From positions 8,351,501 to 8,415,500 of the forward strand of contig NC_052671.1 of assembly GCF_016802725.1 (NCBI RefSeq): 64,000 nt of DNA, written 5' to 3'. Shown here in pieces: positions 10,192 through 23,284 of the stretch; the first letter of the stretch is position 1; the number at the start of each line of letters is the position of its first letter. Source of the DNA: Solenopsis invicta (lineage: Eukaryota; Arthropoda; Insecta; Hymenoptera; Formicidae). The position numbers were made by a program, and so were the translations under genes. The notes below the pieces were generated by a model, which saw nothing but the letters and a program-made list of their open reading frames with translations, was not told the DNA's origin and did not search any database.

Positions 10192-11238
10192 ACGAAGTCA
10201 AAAGAAGTCGGCCGCAGCCGCTCTTCTGTGGTCGCACCGGGTAGAGAATGACTCACGCTATACAACCGGATTCGCGAGAAGTGTGACAGGCGAATAGCTC
10301 CAAATGGTTTACGACATGGGAAGTGTGTTTTTCGGATCTCCATATATTTCACGTGAAGATCTAAGCATGCGCCTCCGCGCGCGAATTTATATTATTTACG
10401 AGTTGTTTACTGCTATTCACTTATATCTCAGTCTAAAATACGCGTCAGCGAGCGAACGTATTTATTTTCCATCCCATTATTTTCATAGCTGATCACCCTG
10501 TAACGCGCGCGTTATACAATACAATATTTTTCTTTTTATCTAACGCGTATTAATCATTCGCGATGTAAATTTTCATCATCGCGCGCCCGCGCTTGTCACG
10601 GAAACATTTCTCCTACATCAAATGGACACATCTCGAAATAACAATGAGAGCGAGAAGGCGTTGAATTTTACAGTTTAAATTTCCTTTCCAATACGGTGAT
10701 GGATGGGGTAATGACGATTGATGGCGACTGCGCAAGTGTTTCGTTGAACGTTACGTTTTGCGTATTAAATTGATCGAAAAAAAATCATCCGGCTTTCACG
10801 CTAATGACAAAAGAGAGAACCGAAAGCGAAAGCTTTCAATATAATGCCTTCATGATGCACATTCATCACTCACGCGTTGATTGCTACATTGTCGCTGCTC
10901 GTTTTAATTTTCCCCAAGTAGACACCGATACTTCGCGACGTGTCGACACCGCCCTATCCCCCCCCAATCCCTTTTCCACGGAATGATTTACTAAGTATCG
11001 ATGTCCCACGTCTATTTGATACTCAAGAAGCTGATGGATTATTGCTACCAGCGAGTGTGACCAGAACGATGAGCGAGACAAGTACGAATATATATAAAAT
11101 GGAAAAGGAGACGTCGTCGACTGATATTGCCAATCGCGCGATAAGATCGGCATCAACGCTGTTCGCATTTTCAATGATAAATGACGGCGATTTTTGCCGC
11201 GATACTGTTGCGCTCGGTGCTATCCGTGCAATGTCCTT
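10192..11238. other. Non-coding, no gene seen
   Basis: Mixed composition with CGCGCG patches (10370-10385, 10505-10515, 10580-10595). No exon is supportable. Confidence 0.55.
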
Positions 11239-11360
11239 TGTATCTCTCTCTCTCTCTCTCTCTTTCTCTTTCCCACGATGCGGCTCATACTTATTTTTCT
11301 CGCTCTAGCCATCTCTTTCTGCCTCCATCATCGCTTCTCTCTCTCTCTCTCTCTTTCTTC
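11239..11360. repeat. (CT)n tracts
   Basis: Two (CT)n runs (about 11243-11272 and 11336-11356) lie in a longer pyrimidine-rich stretch. They create spurious Ser/Leu-rich frames. Confidence 0.9.
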
Positions 11361-14300
11361 CACTCTTTCCTCTGTCTGCCCTTCATGTCGATTTTTCGCT
11401 CGACAGCCGCCAACACGCTCTTCTTTTCTTTATCCCGCGTAGGAACCCTCGGCTATTCCTTTTATCCCCGCTTTTTCTGCACACTTAGATATGGCGCATC
11501 GATTAATAATGGACCTGCTTACAGTGTTGCAGCGGTTTCGACGCGGGTCGTTTTATTCGTGCGATCGTTATTACTATGTTGCAGCCACCACCAGCGCAAA
11601 ACCAGTTTCGATCCTGGCACTACGGTAAGTTATGTGCCCGGCGTCTACTCGGTCGTAAATATCAAGCGCGAATATTTTCGCGCGCCCCTACGAAAGCTCG
11701 CGATAACGGGACATTGTTATCCCCGCGATCGAGGAAATCGCTTTTTTTTTCCCTCCATCCCCCTCGGTCTGTCAGTCACTTGGAAATCGACGTGTCAAAT
11801 ATTTACAGTGGCACGCACGCTTAGAAATGTCAGCGATACTTCGGTAGCATCGCGACGTCAACGCTTCTGCAACTTTGCTACCGACAAAGAAACTTTTCGT
11901 TATAACTCGAAAAAAAAAGAAAAAAAGAACAACAAAAAAACTTGGAAGTCGACACAAATGCTCGCGACCATCGATCCGCGACCCGTTTTTCGTGGCGCCT
12001 GTGAAAAACAATTTTACGGATTGGTGCACTTTGTCTTTCAAAGGCGAAACAAAACTTCGTGACATCTCTCCCCGGTATATCTACGAGATCACCGATGCTT
12101 TACGACCGAAAACAATGTAATTGCCAAATAGAAAAAAAATCAATTTTCTAGAATCTTGATTACGGGTTGCCTCGCGGAATCCCTTCCCGTGTATTTTTTT
12201 GCATCGACACGATACCTTTAATATTAATAAGGTAAGTATACCATCAAGGCGTTTTCATAACATAGGTAAAATTTCGATGTTGATTATTCCGGCGCGGCGA
12301 GAAATTCAAATTACTTATTCGCTCTTTTAAAGTCCCGAAGACTCGTTACTCTTGCTCGGTTCCAGGCATTTCCGTTTACGTTAACGGCCGTTTTTCTTTT
12401 TTTCCTTTCTCTTTTTTTTTGTCGACCAATCTCTTTTCTGCGCGGGTCTCAACGTTTCATTACAAGTTTTTCGTCGGGTTCCTTCACGACGAATCCGTTG
12501 TTCCCCGGCCACGAAGTAGAGATTGAATTCTGCATCGCTAACAAATGCGCTTCAACCGACTGTTGCCTGGGAAGAAAGGGACTCAGAGACGTATGGGGAA
12601 TGCATGGTGCCCCGCAGCCATACAATGTAGCTCTGGGACCCTCCCATTCTGCGCACGATACGATAAATATTTCCGGAATCAAATTTGACTACAACGGTCA
12701 CCTAAATGCCTCCTCTTATTAATCAGAAAAATCTGTCCAGTGTATTTGCTCGCACATGTGATCGTGATTAATTAAATTAACCATATCATTAATCATTAAA
12801 ATTGTTGAACCGTTGGAAGCAATGGAAGCTCTCATCGGGATTTATTTTTACCAGTCCGGCGAGAGAAACAAACTCGCTTCTCGTCGGATCGACAATCTAC
12901 GGTTTAATTAGCGAAAGCGATTAATTACCGTTTCAATCGATAACGGGATTATCAATTTTTACTTATAAGAAAGAAACCGTCGCAAATGAACGTAAAACTG
13001 AAATAGGGATGTAAAAGGAAAGGAAAATAGATTAATTACGCAAAGATCTTCTTTCTTCTTATGCTCCCCTCACCCAAGTGGAACGAGGTAGGAGCAAAAA
13101 GTTTCGCCGCCCTTGCGGCGTTCCCGTAGACTGACACCCGAAGGCATCTGCGCGCCCTCCCCCGTCCCCCTTTCTCCCTTGCAACATCTCTGAAGGGACC
13201 CACCTCCTTGCAACCTTGTAGCCGCCATGACGACCGCATGGTTTCATAATGGTCACTGAAGTTATGCGAGATCGATAATTTTGAAATGACGCCTGACAAT
13301 GTTCCGAAGGCACTTCGGCTGTCCGCGATCATTACCTACGACATTTTATCGTTTAAATCACCATCGCGTTTCCATGTTATATTTTAGATGTTAAAAAAAA
13401 AAGAGAGAAACATTTAAACAAATCTCTTACATGAAATGCTTGATAATCTCGTGTACTCGGACTCCTCGAATTAATTTCTCTCCAATGCAAATCTTTATTT
13501 CTCTTACTGCGTAATTTCATCGGCTTCTTTTCGTCAGGCGATGCGCTTTCGTTATGGTATATTACGGCATTCTTGTAGAATGTACCGAAACAAACGAGAC
13601 AGAGTTGCGAGGCAATTACGACGTGTCGAACGGTCTTATTGTTTTTGCATAAACTACCGTAGAAGGACGTTATAAGCCGGCGCGGCGGTGGAAAGCCTTG
13701 ACCGAAACTTTATTATTAAGGCTTTCTTTGTGTTCATATTGCTGAAGTCTCGGACATGGTTGTACGATATATAGGGTGTCTCGTATTTTTCGCATCACTT
13801 TTCACTCGTGTACAATTCTCAAAGTCGTTCTTTTTCTTCGGCAAAATATTAAGAATCTTTCTGTTACAAACAACTAGAGATAAAAGATTTTCAGGGATTT
13901 AATTTGAGACTCGAAAAATTGAGATAAATAATTAAAAAAAAAAAAACTTTTTTTTTAATTTTCAAGTATTACTCGTAAAACATTTCTCTTTATCCTAGAC
14001 GAATACACAAGTGAATTTCATTCGAGATAGAGTTTCGAAATTTATCGAAATGAAAAATTTTCAAGGTAAGCTACAAAGGGACTTACTTTTTAAAATGAAA
14101 GTTCTTGTAAATAATTATATTTCTGAATGAAAAATATACCGAGGGAAAAAACATAAAAATTATGTACCGTCGCATTTCTTTGGAACATATCCTTTCATAA
14201 ATATAGGATAAGCAGATTATCCGTAATGCAACGCGACTTTACCTCGGTACACGCATTGTAACAGTATGAGTTTTGGAGCATTCACTAAGAGAGGCAAATA

Positions 14301-14403
14301 CTACGTTTTTTAGTCGCCAGGAATAATTTACGTATTCATAGCATATAGTAACGCTGAAAATGAGGAGGAGAGGAGATAAAGCATTTTAATCCTCGAGATT
14401 ATT
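11361..14403. other. Non-coding, no gene seen
   Basis: Several open frames of 60-120 codons overlap on both strands (for example 12498-12722, 13036-13332), none with domain or splice support. There is an A-rich tract at about 11910-11940. At 13936-13965 an A-run is followed by a T-run, giving an A/T hairpin. Confidence 0.55.
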
Positions 14404-14424
14404 GTGTGTGTATGTATGTATGTA

Positions 14425-14509
<85 letters not shown>

Positions 14510-14512
14510 ATA
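14404..14512. repeat. Compound (TGTA)n-(TG)n-(TA)n microsatellite
   Basis: TGTATG units pass into a pure (TG) run (about 14427-14467) and then (TA)n to about 14512. Confidence 0.95.
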
Positions 14513-16347
14513 TGCCGCGTACTATTTTTTAATGACTATGATGGTACTTAGAAAAAGGACGCTAAACTAAGTAGATTCCAAGTGCTCCATTAAAAGGGAG
14601 GAAAAAGGAAAATGGAAATAAATCCTTAAATAATCCTAATGCATTAGTCACTTAAATATAGAGCTCGCGCAATTAACACTAATCCCTAAAATGCTTTAAA
14701 AGTCGCCATGTATACATTTTTAAAACCCGCCACTGTTCGGATTAAGATTTATTTGTTTCCTTGGTCCGTTTCTCTGCTTCCGCTTCAACTCTTTATCTTT
14801 TATCGGGCTTTAATCGCTACGTGCTGCCGGAGTTACATTGTAAAATTTATACGTCGCAATAATTCTTTATCGTATATAAATCGTAAAATAGCTATTTTTA
14901 TTAATGCAACGACATTCTCGCGCGATTTCTCGCCAAAGCGGGGGGGATTCAACTACGTTTTCCCGGATAAAAATTCGATCGGGAATTACCATTTGTCACA
15001 CTTTTTTAATCTTCAATATTAACGCGCCGGGCGTTACATGACCGTCGGTGGGACTATTCGTCCCTCTCCGCGAGAGCCACCGGCGGAACATATGCATTTT
15101 GCCTTCAACACGCTATGGTCATTTGTGACCATGGGTTTTTATATGCTGTTGCACCAGTTATATATAAATTTCATGTATATCAATCAAACGTCTGCTCTCT
15201 CTCTCTCGACGTAAAATTAGTTACTAGACAGTTGGACCGGACAGCTGTGTCATGTTACATTTGTAAGGAATTTTTTAACATGTAAAAATTCAAGACCTCG
15301 AACGACGAGCTATTTGGATCCACAAATGTTCGTGCTACGTCAAATTATCCGAATATTGTGTTTTTTAATACGAAATGTGTTGGGGGCATGATAGCGCGTT
15401 GTATTTACGGGCTTTATACTTTTTGTACTTTCAACACGAAATACATTTATTCCTGAGGCTTGGCATCTAAAAGTTGAAATGGGAAGATTGACAAGAACTA
15501 TAATAAAGAAAATTTTAATAAGATAAACACTGAGCAGTAAAATAACGTTGCAAAATAACGTACGGCAAAGCTCTGTAATCAGTTCTTAAACCGCTTTGCT
15601 AAACAAGATTGTGTTGCATATTTAAATTCTGATTCGCCCTCTCCTTTGAGCACTTCAATTATGATCACGCTCTGTGTGGGACGGGCATCGAAATGAGTTT
15701 CGCATCACGCCGGCGAAAGCCGCCACCGCAAAGAGCCTGAAATTTACCCCATCTGGGGATAAAATTATTCTACCTCGGTTGCATACGGATATTCTGTATA
15801 TTTTCTCCGGTTCTAGATTATTATGTGCGTTTGAATGCTTAATTGGTCTGAATTTTAAATTTGCAAGAGGGACTGGCTGCGTTTGAGGATTTTACGTCGA
15901 TACATTGATCGTGACGATCACGCAATCAAATCGAGCCAATAAAAAAGAAATGAGGTGTTAACGCGTTGCTGTACTCTGTCAGCGATTGAAGGTTGCTGAT
16001 TCAGATTGGCTTAAAAATGCTTTGCAGAGCTTTTAAGGCATTGAAATACCGGGTATTTTTTTTTTAATCTTTTGAAAATTCATAAAACGGAATTACAAAT
16101 ATTCGGAATTTGTGGAGCTCATGGATAAAACGGACGAATCCTCTTCTGACATTTTGATGTACATATTTTTACATGTATATATACTCACACGCGTGTCCAT
16201 ATATAATACAAATAAAACAACGGGTATTGAAAAATCCACCAAATTTCGTTTTCCTCCGTTAGAATTTTTATAAAATAACATTGCTAATGTTGAGACATAG
16301 GCACTCATTAAAATTTATGTGTGCGTGTATATATGTATCTAGAGAGA
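14513..16347. other. Non-coding, no gene seen
   Basis: AT-rich. A perfect inverted repeat, ATGGTCA-TTTG-TGACCAT, lies at 15114-15131. It contains two opposed GGTCA half-sites, but the spacing is not a standard nuclear-receptor element, so I do not call it one. Confidence 0.5.
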
Positions 16348-16426
16348 AATTGATTGATTGATTGGGCGTTTATTACTGTCCTAGGGTAAACCCTCTAAGG
16401 ACAGAGGTAAACCCTCTAAGGACAAA
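16348..16426 (-). mobile_element. 3' end of a non-LTR retrotransposon, copy 1
   Basis: On the minus strand this ends in AATAAACGCCCAATCAATCA followed by further TCAA repeats. Such a short tetranucleotide tail after an AATAAA-like signal is typical of some insect non-LTR elements. Upstream is a GAGGGTTTACC motif, duplicated with ~21-bp spacing. The same tail with a related AGGGCTTGCCTTAGGGTAG block occurs at 18993. Only the 3' end is present, consistent with 5' truncation. Confidence 0.6.
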
Positions 16427-16453
16427 AGAGAGAGAGAGAGAGAGAGAGAGAGA
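16427..16453. repeat. (GA)n microsatellite
   Basis: Pure AG repeat adjoining the retrotransposon 3' end. Confidence 0.95.
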
Positions 16454-18992
16454 TTTCCTAAAAAAGTTTTTAATTAATTGTGATGAGAAAATCTGCTATA
16501 ATATAAAAATAATATTTAATAATATCAAACTGCGCGAATATTTTACATACACATAAAATCATTCTCTTGCCTTTTTTCTCTCCGTCTCTCTTATACATCA
16601 AATTAAGAAATTTGATTTCGGCGGAGTAATTATTTAATTGATCGTTGCTTATGACGCAAAAGCTCCGTTTTTTCACATTGGAATTCAAAGGGCGGAGCCC
16701 CATGTCCAGACGGCGATTCTCTTCCTTTCCCTCCTTTCTGGAACAAGCTGGTTTTTTATCATCCTATATTCCGCCTTTTAATCCCACGCTTTAATGGCGC
16801 TCGGAAATACGTCGCCAACGTATCAATTAAAAAATTGCACCGTTGCATCCGTGTCGATCGTTATATGTCGCACGGGTTGCCAGAGGAAAAATCTGGAATT
16901 TCAAGAGAGAAACGAGAGAGCAGAGTATCAGGAATTAAAAACCGCCTTCGAAGGAAGTAACTGTATCAGGATGTGTGTGTGTGTGTGTGTGTATATATAT
17001 AATTGTCTCCACTTCGAGCCACACGCCTCGTTTCGCTGATATACAATTCTCCTTTCCTTACCTTCGATAAATAATTCGTTTATCAATCGCGCGTATCCAG
17101 AAGCTCTTACATTTTATGAATAAGGCATACATTTCCTTCAATCCTAAAATTTTTTCAAATTTATTACGACGATTGTTATCTTAATTGCACGTAACAGATC
17201 TTATGAATAGGCAATTCTTTATGAATAAGCTTTCTAAGCTCGTGTTTATGGATTTCCTTCGTAAATTTATTAATTAAACTCTTAATGCATTAATAGAGTT
17301 TTTATCTGCTTTTATGTACTTCGCAAGATGCAACATAAGACAAAAATGTGTTATAACGATCATTAAAGAGCCTGAAAAAACTCGAGAATAACTTTGGTAT
17401 CTCGCCGTTCCATTCGCTGAAGCAGGGCATCATAAAAAAAGGGGGCTATAACCATGATTTTCCTCTCTTTTTTTTACAAGAAGAATATAGCAGTAAAGCG
17501 GACCCCCCGATGCGTGAAGTTCGCGAGTGTTGGCAAATGTTTCCGACAGAGGCAAAATTTTACGTTTATTACAAAAATATTAACTGCCCGTAGCATACGT
17601 AACGCGTTCGCATCCGCATGATGTTGATTATACTACCGCGTGGAATAATTAACGGCAGGACAAGGGATTTCAGTTGGCAACTGGACGAAAAACACCCTGG
17701 TTTAACGATTAATTAACGAATAGCCGTTTATCAAAGCGATTATGATTGTATCCGCTGCGGATGCCGGCGATCGGTATCGTCGCTTAATTAAGCGGTCTAA
17801 TAACGGTCGGAGAGGGGGAGAGGGGTGAAAGAGATGGCGAGAATAGAAAGAAAAGCGTATTAAGAGGCGAAATCTTCGTGCCACGACGCGCCCGATAAGA
17901 GCAGAGACGGGACGACGACGACGACGACGACGTTCCTTTCTATCGGGAAGCAGATAAGGAACAAAAGTGGCCCGCTTAAAGAGCCGATCGTCCCGCTCTT
18001 CCAACTGCCCCATTACTCCCCTCTCCCTCGCGTGGTGCTAATTTACCGCGTGCGAACGCGCGTCCCTAACGGAATTGATTAATAATCTATTTCCCGTGCC
18101 ACATCGATCCCAGGCGGAGCTGCAAAGCTCTGCCCTTCGCGATTATCGCCAACAGACGCACACGTACAGGCACGCAGACATCGCAGGCCGCTTCCACCCT
18201 TTCACGGTTGCTACTACCGGGTAAACAAGCTTCACGTCAGGCATTCCGATTTATCGTGACCCGCCGTAAAGCCTAAACCGCGCGGAACTGTCCGTGATGT
18301 TTCTAAGTTGCTTTGGTATTAGGGTTGTTATCCCCCCCCCTCCCCCGATGCCACTCCCTGCAGTTGAACGAGTTTCCCCTGTTCGCGCCAACTACTAATC
18401 GAGCATTCCCCCGCGGGCTTTCTGAAGTTCACGCGTGATTTTTGGCAATAAAAGCGCCGGCGCGACATTTCGTACAATATATCTATATATTGTATATATA
18501 TAAAACCAGCTCTTGCAGATTATATATATATACAAATACATATATGTCATACCGATCGATAGTGAGACCACACATACAGTGTCGCTCGTTTATAGTTGTG
18601 CAGTTCGCAATTCCCTGAAGAGATTCTCCGACTATGGATATTCTGAACAGAAGGGATCTTAAAATGAATTTGGAATAATATACGTATGCTTAAAGAGGAT
18701 ATTTGGAAGAGAGAATGGACTCGTACTCTTCTACTCTGTACGGCAAAAATAAATCCTTTCATTCATTTCTATTATCTCTAATCGATTTCCACTTCTGTAA
18801 TTAAAGAGAGGCACAAAGTAGAAGCGTTAATTTCGAAAGATATCAATCCGATAAAAAATAATTGGTATAGATCAAGGGGCAAAGTATTCCGCAACCTTAT
18901 CGATTATTCAATTTTCCCAATTCGAATTTCGTTAATGTTTCCGTTTTAACGGTCGTATTTGCGAAGAGAGCGAGATTCCAAGGGCAAACGAT
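16454..18992. other. Non-coding, no gene seen
   Basis: Contains a (GT)n/(TA)n run at about 16972-17000, a (GAC)n run at about 17912-17932 in a more GC-rich patch (17780-18130), a C-run with TC at 18330-18347, and AT-palindromic DNA at 18475-18545. No exon is supportable. Confidence 0.55.
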
Positions 18993-19286
18993 GAGATTGA
19001 TTGATTGAGCATTTATTTCTACCCTAAGGCAAGCCCTCCAAAAGAGCGTACAAGAGTCGAGTAAAAAAAGAAAAGAAAAAATGAAATAATAATCAAAAGA
19101 CGCAGATTAAAGAACAGAAAATTAAATAGCAAAAGATTAAACAAAAATTGGAACAGAATATAAGAACGAAATATAAAGAATAAGAGAAAAAGAAAAGCAG
19201 AAGATAGAGAATGAGAGACAAGAGTGGAGTGAGATGAGATAAAGAATGAGAATGAGATAAAATACAATGTTAAAAAAAAGTAAAAT
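18993..19286 (-). mobile_element. 3' end of a non-LTR retrotransposon, copy 2
   Basis: The minus strand ends with TAGAAATAAATGCTCAATCA and further TCAA repeats, matching the copy at 16348. The adjoining 3' UTR motif GGAGGGCTTGCCTTAGGG is shared with that copy. The next ~230 bp is a pyrimidine-rich tract on the minus strand (purine-rich on plus), probably the 3' UTR, and gives a spurious Phe/Leu/Ser frame. No reverse transcriptase is present. Confidence 0.55.
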
Positions 19287-19310
19287 GAGAGAGAGAGAGA
19301 GAGAGAGAGA
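19287..19310. repeat. (GA)n microsatellite
   Basis: Pure GA repeat at the inner edge of the retrotransposon fragment, as at 16427. Confidence 0.95.
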
Positions 19311-21956
19311 TTTTGTGTGGCGAGACCCAAGGGGCAGTGACCTCGCAATCAGGCTTTTTCCATTTCTCCCGACGCGGGGGATACACTATCGGAAACATGA
19401 CGCCGCGCGATCAATTAATAAAAAAATGCACCGTTGTACACCGCGGCGCAGCCATTACCGCGTGTTGCGAAATTACCATCATCTGGACGAGAGGTCCAGT
19501 CCGTCTCTCGCGCGTTTATTTTCCACGCGCGAAACCGTCGCTCGGGCACAAAGAGAGCTCCATAATTAACGTCGAATGGCGACGGGCACGAAATTTGAAA
19601 ATCTTCCACTCGGGCGTATTGTCACCCGGGTCGTTATGCTCGGGCACAGCAATATCCGGAAGTATATCGCTGAGCGCCGTACAATTTAACTTCTCCCATT
19701 AAACGGCGGAAAAGGAACGTCGGGGGTGTAGTCGAGAGAGAGAGAGAGAGAGAGTTCTCGCGCCTTTCCAATCGACTGAAACGTTCGTCAACAACTCCCT
19801 AACTTTGTTCGCAACGTTTTCACGCCGGCCGGAAGCGTATTTTATGTGACGTATAAAGAGAACATCGCGATGCAACGGCGCAGCAAGGCACCCTCGTCGC
19901 GGCGCCATGCTCCTTGACCTGTGTGAGTAAAATGGTACACGTTCGGGGTAGAGAAAAATAGAAGATCCTTCCCCGTCGTCTCCTCGCAGCGCGACGTCGC
20001 GTAGGCGTCCGTCGTCGCGAGAGACGTCACATCGCAAATTAGCTAATCTGTCTTTATTATCTTATCTCTAATTTTTTTTCTTTTTTTAATTACCATCTCT
20101 ATTCTTAGAGACTCTCTCTCTCTCTCTCGTCGGCAATTCGCCGAGAGATACGAGAATAGGCGCTGCTGCGAAAATCACCATTTCCGAAGTTCGTGAAGCG
20201 GAACGTATCTCGGAATATTAAAGGAAATTTTCAGTCAGTTCTCTCGAAAATGGTTAAATAAGTGAAAACCGGAACGTCAGACTGACTCTCGAGCATTCCA
20301 AACTCGTTCACGGAATCTTTCGCGTAATTTACAGGCGGAATTCACAAAAGTTAAATTCGCCTGCGTCACGACGACGCGCAGCGACGCGACGCGACGCGAC
20401 GCAACGCGCAGCGGCTGTGAGAGGATCGACGGCGAAATGGAGAACGTTTAAAGTTTATCCGGCGCTTCGGCGTGCACGTAGACGCGATTAAACTGGACCG
20501 CTACCTCCATTGTCGCTTGAGCGTTTAATTGAACGTACTGCGTCGCGCCGCGTCAAAATCGATGCGTAGCCCATGACGTAAAGCCAATAGGGACGAGTTC
20601 ATCCGTGAAATATTCAAAGACGGGACAAGCGTCCCATTATGGGTGATATATAACGTGTGCTGCGACGACAGTCCTCTTACTCACCGATGTCTCTCCGTGC
20701 ACGTTCGACTGCCGCGCACGAAATCGATACCTTAACCGGAAATAAAGTAACGACGTTACAACTGCTAAAATATTTTCGCTCGCCGCCGAGATTAAAATAC
20801 TTTTTACGCCTCGCGAGTGTCTGCTAATAAGATTCGCGATATATTCAATTAAGATTGAAATCGACGCAAAAAAAAAAAACGTAACTTCCGTTGGCCTCGC
20901 GTTCTCGTGTTTTTTCTCCCCCCCCCGCTCACCTTAATATTTTTTTTGCATCGCGTGACGAGAGAGAAAGATCGGATATATAATTTCGTATTAAAACAGC
21001 ATCGAGAGACGATAATTATTCGACGTCCGTCTAGCGATGCGTGCAGGGACGATCGGCCGGTCGAGGGAGAGTATCGCGCGATTGTTATCGTCATCGAATC
21101 CACGCTGCCCGTGTCGTCGGGCCCAGCCCGACTTCCGGGAGGGTATAGCGTGTACCCGTGCGCGTTTTATTTTTTATTCTCGTTTTCTCCACCACCGCGC
21201 TATTACCTTCTTCTCCCGGTCGTAGCCGGAATTGATTAAAAATGCATCGATTCGGTCGCGCTTCGCGTGGCACGCTCGTTTTATTCGGTCGAATAAAAAT
21301 ATTCCTGACGAAGCGAAGTCACCGGTGCCATTGCCGCACGATCCGTTGCCGCTGCATCCACTACCTGGATAGGAGATGGGCGAGGGTGGAAAAAAAAAGC
21401 TTTCTGTGCGTAAACGCCCGCGCACAAAGGGCGAGCTCAATAGAATAGGGAATTTACGGTATTTCGATAAGAATGCAGTATCGGGCGCTTCGCTTTTGAC
21501 ATCGAGAGTGTTTTTGACATTGATATCGTTTACAGTGTCCTTTATACGTTCAGCCGGCAAAAGAACGACGGCGAAAGGTGTACTTTGTGAGAAATAAAAG
21601 TTGCAGGAAAGACGAGCGCGTGCATATTTTCAACAAATGCGAAGAGAGTGAGTTATTGAAGGTGCAGAGTAAACGGGCGAGTAAACACGATTGGCATTAT
21701 TAGCTGTAATAAAGCTCCGCTCTGCGCTCTGCGCGGCGCGCAGCTTCCGCGCCGGGAGATAACTCCGCTTTTCGTCCTTCTCGCGAGCGAGAATTGAATT
21801 TTAACATCCCGCATGAGGGACCCCCGGACATTTCCGCTTCGATTCTTTCGCTCCCGTCAAGCGCGTCGGCAATGATGCTCAGACGTGTCAATTAATAAAT
21901 GGCGCTCTCGACTGCGACAGACCACATCACGTACAACACGCATGGGGAGGGTGGTG
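19311..21956. other. GC- and CpG-enriched non-coding stretch
   Basis: Open frames overlap on both strands and look like composition artefacts. The interval holds (GA)n at 19734-19754, (CT)n at 20108-20129, a (GCGAC)n pentamer run at about 20376-20400 and an A-run at 20869-20879. CpG richness could reflect a distal regulatory region, but no exon or start codon is convincing. Confidence 0.5.
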
Positions 21957-21957
21957 T

Positions 21958-21991
<34 letters not shown>

Positions 21992-22143
21992 TCAACCGTG
22001 CAACGGCAATGCCGGTTGTTGCGGCAGCGGCACATTGTTACGACCGCAGTTGCGGTCGGTCGGATCGGATCAGATCGGTTCGGTTCGGGGCTTGCGACAC
22101 CAAGTCCAGCCTCGATGAAAGCCGAGAGAAAGAGAGCAAAGGC

Positions 22144-22178
<35 letters not shown>
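21957..22178. repeat. (TGCC)n, CGGT-rich and (GA)n repeat cluster
   Basis: (TGCC)n lies at about 21958-21992, GGTCGGTCGGATCGGAT-type degenerate repeats at about 22052-22090, and pure (GA)n at 22148-22177. Confidence 0.9.
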
Positions 22179-22179
<1 letters not shown>

Positions 22180-23135
22180 CGGTCCACGATCCTCTCTCGG
22201 GCAGTTTCCATCACGTAGCACATAACGGATCTGCAGAGTGGTGCGACGGTTAGCAACGCGAGGTTGGCGTGTCATTCAGGCCGGTCAACGGCTGTATCCG
22301 CAATCTTTCGCCCGTCTCCGACCGTATATCCCCAGGACAGGATCCACAAAGTTGCACTCGCTACGCTTCAATTCACTTCGCTTCACACACCCGCGCTCGT
22401 CGTCGTCCTTGTCGCCGTCTACTCTCTTTCGCCTCTCTTATTTGCATACTCCCGGTAACGGTATCTAGAACATGTATCAATTAGCGAGCCAACCGGCCGT
22501 TTTATCCGTCGTAGACCTGTTATCGCGAGCGTGTTGCAAAGATTGGGCAACCGTTTTCGATTCTACCTCTGCCTGTGCGCCGTATAGTACGATTGGTTCC
22601 CGATCGGTTGCTCGAGAAAACGGGCAGAGCCGAGCCGACGATATTAATTTCATGATAACAGTTATTCAGGTTGCGCCGTTATTTGCCAAGTAAATAAAGT
22701 TGTACCCACGCGCAACTACACCGTCGCGCGTATCCTCTCCCCGCATATTTTTCCGCAATTCTTTCCATTTATTCTTTCATTTCTGACAGGTAAACACGCG
22801 ATAATCTAATCCAGATATGCGACTCTTGAGAATTTCCCCCCTTTTTTTCCTTCAAACATTCTACATTATGTAAGAGTTAACTTTTTCGACATTAAGCAGC
22901 TATTTCAGATGTGTGCACAAATGTCCCCGTGGGAGTTTTCCATTTTTGTATTTATATAGAACCAGATTACTTTGAACGAATCTCGAAAATTTTTTGAAAA
23001 TGCGGAATGTTTCGAAAATAATAAATTTCTCGTTCCATAACCTTTGTCTTTTATTGTTATAATTTTTGCTCGAGTTCTATTAAAAAAAAAAAATTTTGTT
23101 TTCAAACATCTCTCGAGTATTCAAAAGTTTCTAAA
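22179..23135. other. Non-coding, no gene seen
   Basis: GC-richer to about 22740, then AT-rich. No supportable feature. Confidence 0.55.
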
Positions 23136-23284
23136 GCCTCGTGTCCACGACGGTAGAAATTGGTCCGAGACCTCGAACGGAGAGAGAATGGACCAATCGC
23201 ATTAGCCGGTAGGTGGAATTGTACAAATGTGATTGTCCATTTCTTTCTCTCCGTCCAAGATTTCTACCATTGTGGACACAAGGT
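23136..23284. mobile_element. Small palindromic MITE-like element
   Basis: Terminal segments are inverted: GTGTCCACGACGGTAGAAAT at 23141-23160 against the reverse complement of ATTTCTACCATTGTGGACAC at 23260-23279. The inversion continues inward through CGGAGAGA and TGGACCAATC.CATT against AATG.GATTGTCCA, with one ~10-bp insertion in the left arm. Total length is ~150 bp with no coding capacity. Confidence 0.7.

Noticed and set aside
9705..10352. 215-codon minus-strand frame
   Set aside because: Its length comes from reading through the GT microsatellite (His/Thr repeats).
12498..12722. Plus-strand frame with a C..C..CC pattern reminiscent of a knottin
   Set aside because: No signal peptide, only four cysteines, and an equally long frame lies on the other strand.
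15114..15131. Nuclear-receptor response element (GGTCA inverted repeat)
   Set aside because: The 4-base spacing does not match the ecdysone-receptor IR1 arrangement.
19019..19348. 109-codon Phe/Leu/Ser-rich minus-strand frame
   Set aside because: It is the translated pyrimidine-rich 3' UTR of a retrotransposon fragment plus a (CT)n run.
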